From Paraburkholderia silviterrae (GTDB taxonomy: Bacteria > Pseudomonadota > Gammaproteobacteria > Burkholderiales > Burkholderiaceae), in NCBI RefSeq assembly GCF_004353915.1, contig NZ_SMRP01000016.1, positions 120,577 through 184,576 on the forward strand: a DNA stretch of 64,000 bases. Direction: 5' to 3'. The notes below the pieces were generated by a model, which was not told the origin of the DNA, did no database searches, and saw nothing but the letters and a program-made list of their open reading frames with translations. Of the stretch, positions 62,212 to 64,000 are shown piece after piece. Each line of letters begins with the position of its first letter. The stretch's first letter is position 1. A program made the position numbers and the translations under genes.

Positions 62212-62934
62212 ATGACGACCATGCAAAACAAGCCGGCTCGCGGCACGCCACTGCCCGCATACGAACAGATCAAGCGTCACGTCCTTGCACAGATCGAAAG
62301 CGGCGCACTGAAGCCCGGCGACGTCGTGCCTTCCGAAACGGAGATGGTCAAGGAGTTCGGCGTCGCGCGCATGACCGTGTCGCGCGCGCTGCGCGAGCTC
62401 ATGGCCGAAGGCGTGCTGAACCGCGTGCGCGGCTCGGGCACCTATGTCGCACCGCGCCAGTACGAATCGACGGTCCTGCAGATCCGCAATATCGCCGACG
62501 AAATCGCCGCGCGCGGGCATCGCCATACGGCGCGCGTGCTCGCGCTGGAAGCCAGCGACGACCCGAACGCCGTGGCCGCGCTCGAACTCGACACGGGGCC
62601 GGTGTTTCATTCGCGCATCGTGCACAACGAGGAGGGCGAGCCGATCCAGTACGAGGATCGCTACGTGAATCCCGAGGTGTTTCCCGAGTATCTCGCGCAG
62701 GATTTCACGGTCGAAACGCCGAATCACTATATGGTGCGCCTCGCGCCCATTCAGCGCGCGGAGTTCCGCATCTACGCGCAAAAGCCCGATGCGCATGTGC
62801 GCCAGCATCTCGCTATGGAAATTGGCGAGCCTTGTTTGCTGTTGTTGCGGCGCACCTGGGTTGGCAAGGATGTCGCTACTTCGGTGCGGCTCTGGCATCC
62901 GGCTTCGCGCTTTCATCTGGCGGGGACTGTTTGA
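62212..62934 (+). CDS. hutC: GntR/HutC-family histidine-utilisation repressor
   Basis: A 240-residue regulator. The GntR winged helix covers residues about 12-75 (LPAYEQIKRHVLAQIESGAL, PSETEMVKEFGVARMTVSRA, then NRVRGSGTYVAP). The C-terminal UTRA effector domain includes VFHSRIVHNEEGEPIQYEDRYVNPEVFPEYL and RRTWVGKDVATSVRLWHP, typical of HutC, which senses urocanate. It is followed on the same strand by hutU and by a matching palindromic operator, supporting the assignment. The exact start is uncertain among 62194 (TTG), 62212 and 62221; no good ribosome-binding site distinguishes them. Confidence 0.88.
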   Translation: MTTMQNKPARGTPLPAYEQIKRHVLAQIESGALKPGDVVPSETEMVKEFGVARMTVSRALRELMAEGVLNRVRGSGTYVAPRQYESTVLQIRNIADEIAARGHRHTARVLALEASDDPNAVAALELDTGPVFHSRIVHNEEGEPIQYEDRYVNPEVFPEYLAQDFTVETPNHYMVRLAPIQRAEFRIYAQKPDAHVRQHLAMEIGEPCLLLLRRTWVGKDVATSVRLWHPASRFHLAGTV

Positions 62935-62966
62935 AGGGTTTTTTTTGTGGTTATCCTGGCGGATGG

Positions 62967-63590
62967 CGCGGTTCCTTGTTTTCGCGGCGGGCCGCAAGCG
63001 TTGCCCCTGTGCGGGGCGGCACCTACTTTTCTTTGCCGCGGCAAAGAAAAGTAGGCAAAAGAAAGCCGCTCAAACCGCCAGTGTGACGCAGTGGACCACT
63101 GCCCTGTATATCGGAGCGGCTCCGGGGCGTCTGCCATCACGGGGCGTTTAGCGGAGTGACTAAGGGCTCATTCATCCGGCGGCGCTGCGCGCGCCGTGGG
63201 GCATAATTCAAACCGGTGGGATGCACGTATTTTCGCAGGACTCCAATGTATTCAAACGGAAGTACTCTCGCGTATCCGTAGGATTCCAACATATTAGGCG
63301 GCGGAACTTTCGCGAATTCGCTTGGCAGCGCGCCCGGTTTCCCTTGCAGACACTTCCGCCTGCGCGTAGCGCGTGGCGGGAAGGATGAGCCCCTTGTCAC
63401 TAACGCGGAGTGTGCGAGGAGACGGATGCTCCGGAGCCGCTCCGATATACAGGGCAGTGGGGGACGGCGTCACACTGGCGGTTTGAGCCGCTTTCTTTTG
63501 CCTACTTTTCTTTGCGGCTGCAAAGAAAAGTAGGTGCCGCCCCGCACAGGGGCAACGCCTGCATACCTTATGCAAAACAAGGAAACGCGT
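62967..63590. repeat. Large inverted-repeat element between hutC and hutU
   Basis: Arms of about 200 bases (about 62967-63177 and 63383-63590) are near-identical reverse complements around a 205-base unique centre. Each arm contains a perfect hairpin, CTACTTTTCTTTGC with GCAAAGAAAAGTAG (63023-63054 and 63502-63533). The arm sequence resembles a dispersed intergenic repeat common in Burkholderia relatives, often miscalled as short proteins with RKVGKRK. No transposase frame is present in the centre. Confidence 0.85.
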
Positions 63591-63806
63591 AAAGCGTGTA
63601 AGGCACACCAGGCACGCAAGCCTGCGACGCCACCGAAACACTCACTTGTGCCTCGTGCGGCACACCAAATCGCATCGCCCACGCGCCATGGACATTCTTG
63701 TCTAGTCAACAAGAACGCCATTTGGTGTTCGACCCCACCGCTTCCCCTTATTTCCCGCAGAAAAAGCCCGCCAGGGTAATTCCCTAGACTCAATTTATCA
63801 AAACGA

Positions 63807-63837
63807 GTTGTATATACAACTTGGCGGCGGTAGACTA
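63807..63837 (+). promoter_or_regulatory. hutU promoter with HutC operator
   Basis: AGTTGTATATACAACT (63807-63822) is a perfect 16-bp palindrome matching HutC-type sites (TTGTATATACAA). It overlaps a -35 TTGTAT (63809-63814), which is 17 bases from a -10 TAGACT (63832-63837). Binding of HutC would block RNA polymerase. It lies about 95 bases before the hutU ATG. Confidence 0.75.
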
Positions 63838-63934
63838 GCTCTCACGTTACAGCGACGCCGCTTCAGGCCATCGCCCGGTGTGGGCAGACAGGCAGGGCCG
63901 CGCAAGAACTTCTTTCACGAGACGAACGAACGCC

Positions 63935-64000
63935 ATGAACCATCCCAACTTCACCGATCCCCGCCTCGACCCGTCCCGCACGATCCGCGCGCCGCGCGGC
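63935..64000 (+). CDS. hutU: Urocanate hydratase, N-terminus only
   Basis: The first 22 codons (MNHPNFTDPRLDPSRTIRAP...) run to the window edge. The R-x-I-R-A-P-R-G segment is the conserved start of urocanate hydratase (urocanate to imidazolone propionate, the second step of histidine degradation). The call is supported by hutC and the HutC-type operator immediately upstream. The gene is cut by the window end. Confidence 0.8.
   Translation, partial: MNHPNFTDPRLDPSRTIRAPRG

Noticed and set aside
62913..63140. Short proteins with VRGGTYFSLPRQRKVGKRK-like sequence in the inverted-repeat arms
   Set aside because: They are translations of a dispersed palindromic DNA repeat; both arms give similar peptides in opposite directions.

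Overview
The window looks like a piece of a Burkholderiaceae chromosome, most likely Paraburkholderia or a close relative. The evidence is the very high GC content, a tandem-duplicated UvrA, a small H-NS-like protein, a Burkholderia-type trimeric porin, pcaHG beside pcaQ, mmsAB beside a LysR regulator, a hut locus, and many LysR and MFS genes. These assignments come from reading protein motifs, with no database search. The gene content (catabolism, transport, regulators, few core genes) suits a secondary chromosome, but that is inference. I saw no tRNA, rRNA, CRISPR array, transposase or prophage genes.

Layout. 1-5.6 kb: the 3' two-thirds of a duplicated uvrA, a probable small RNA or leader, an H-NS-like protein and NnrU. 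5.7-8.2 kb: protocatechuate 3,4-dioxygenase (pcaH-pcaG) divergent from pcaQ. 8.2-15.6 kb: an XRE-cupin regulator, an ALDH7-type amaB for lysine/pipecolate breakdown, a YdjM-like membrane protein, a porin and small conserved proteins. 15.8-19.2 kb: a tightly packed four-gene operon (CDP-alcohol phosphatidyltransferase, 2OG-Fe(II) oxygenase, HpnL/YbhN-like membrane protein, sugar-nucleotidyltransferase-fold enzyme). It looks like a pathway for an unusual polar lipid or phosphodiester and is the best candidate for an undescribed system. 19.4-31.6 kb: two DHA2 efflux pumps, gamma-glutamyltranspeptidase, two LuxR regulators around a flavin hydroxylase/DUF2783 pair, a DedA-rhodanese fusion and a carbonic anhydrase. 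32-44 kb: MFS/LysR pair, BON protein, LysR-mmsAB (valine catabolism), a squalene-synthase-like enzyme and a second BamA-like Omp85 protein. 44-48 kb: LysR, M20 amidohydrolase and MHS-family transporter. 48.5-54.8 kb: a complete RND efflux operon whose adaptor carries a C-terminal OmpA-like domain. 55-62 kb: ankyrin protein, AtoE-type transporter, 1-Cys peroxiredoxin, an ABC permease and a histidine kinase that are both 5'-truncated at one junction, a Tat-type DsrE-like protein and a hydrolase. 62-64 kb: hutC, a large inverted-repeat element, a HutC-type operator and the start of hutU.

Non-coding signals include a TTTCCGATNGGAAA-type palindrome at two unlinked promoters with weaker matches at a third, a PurR/LacI-like box before ggt, REP-like palindromes at two loci, two short tandem repeats, several good intrinsic terminators, two candidate small RNAs, and two short genes: a GTG-start ribbon-helix-helix-like protein and a 40-codon leader ORF before mmsA.
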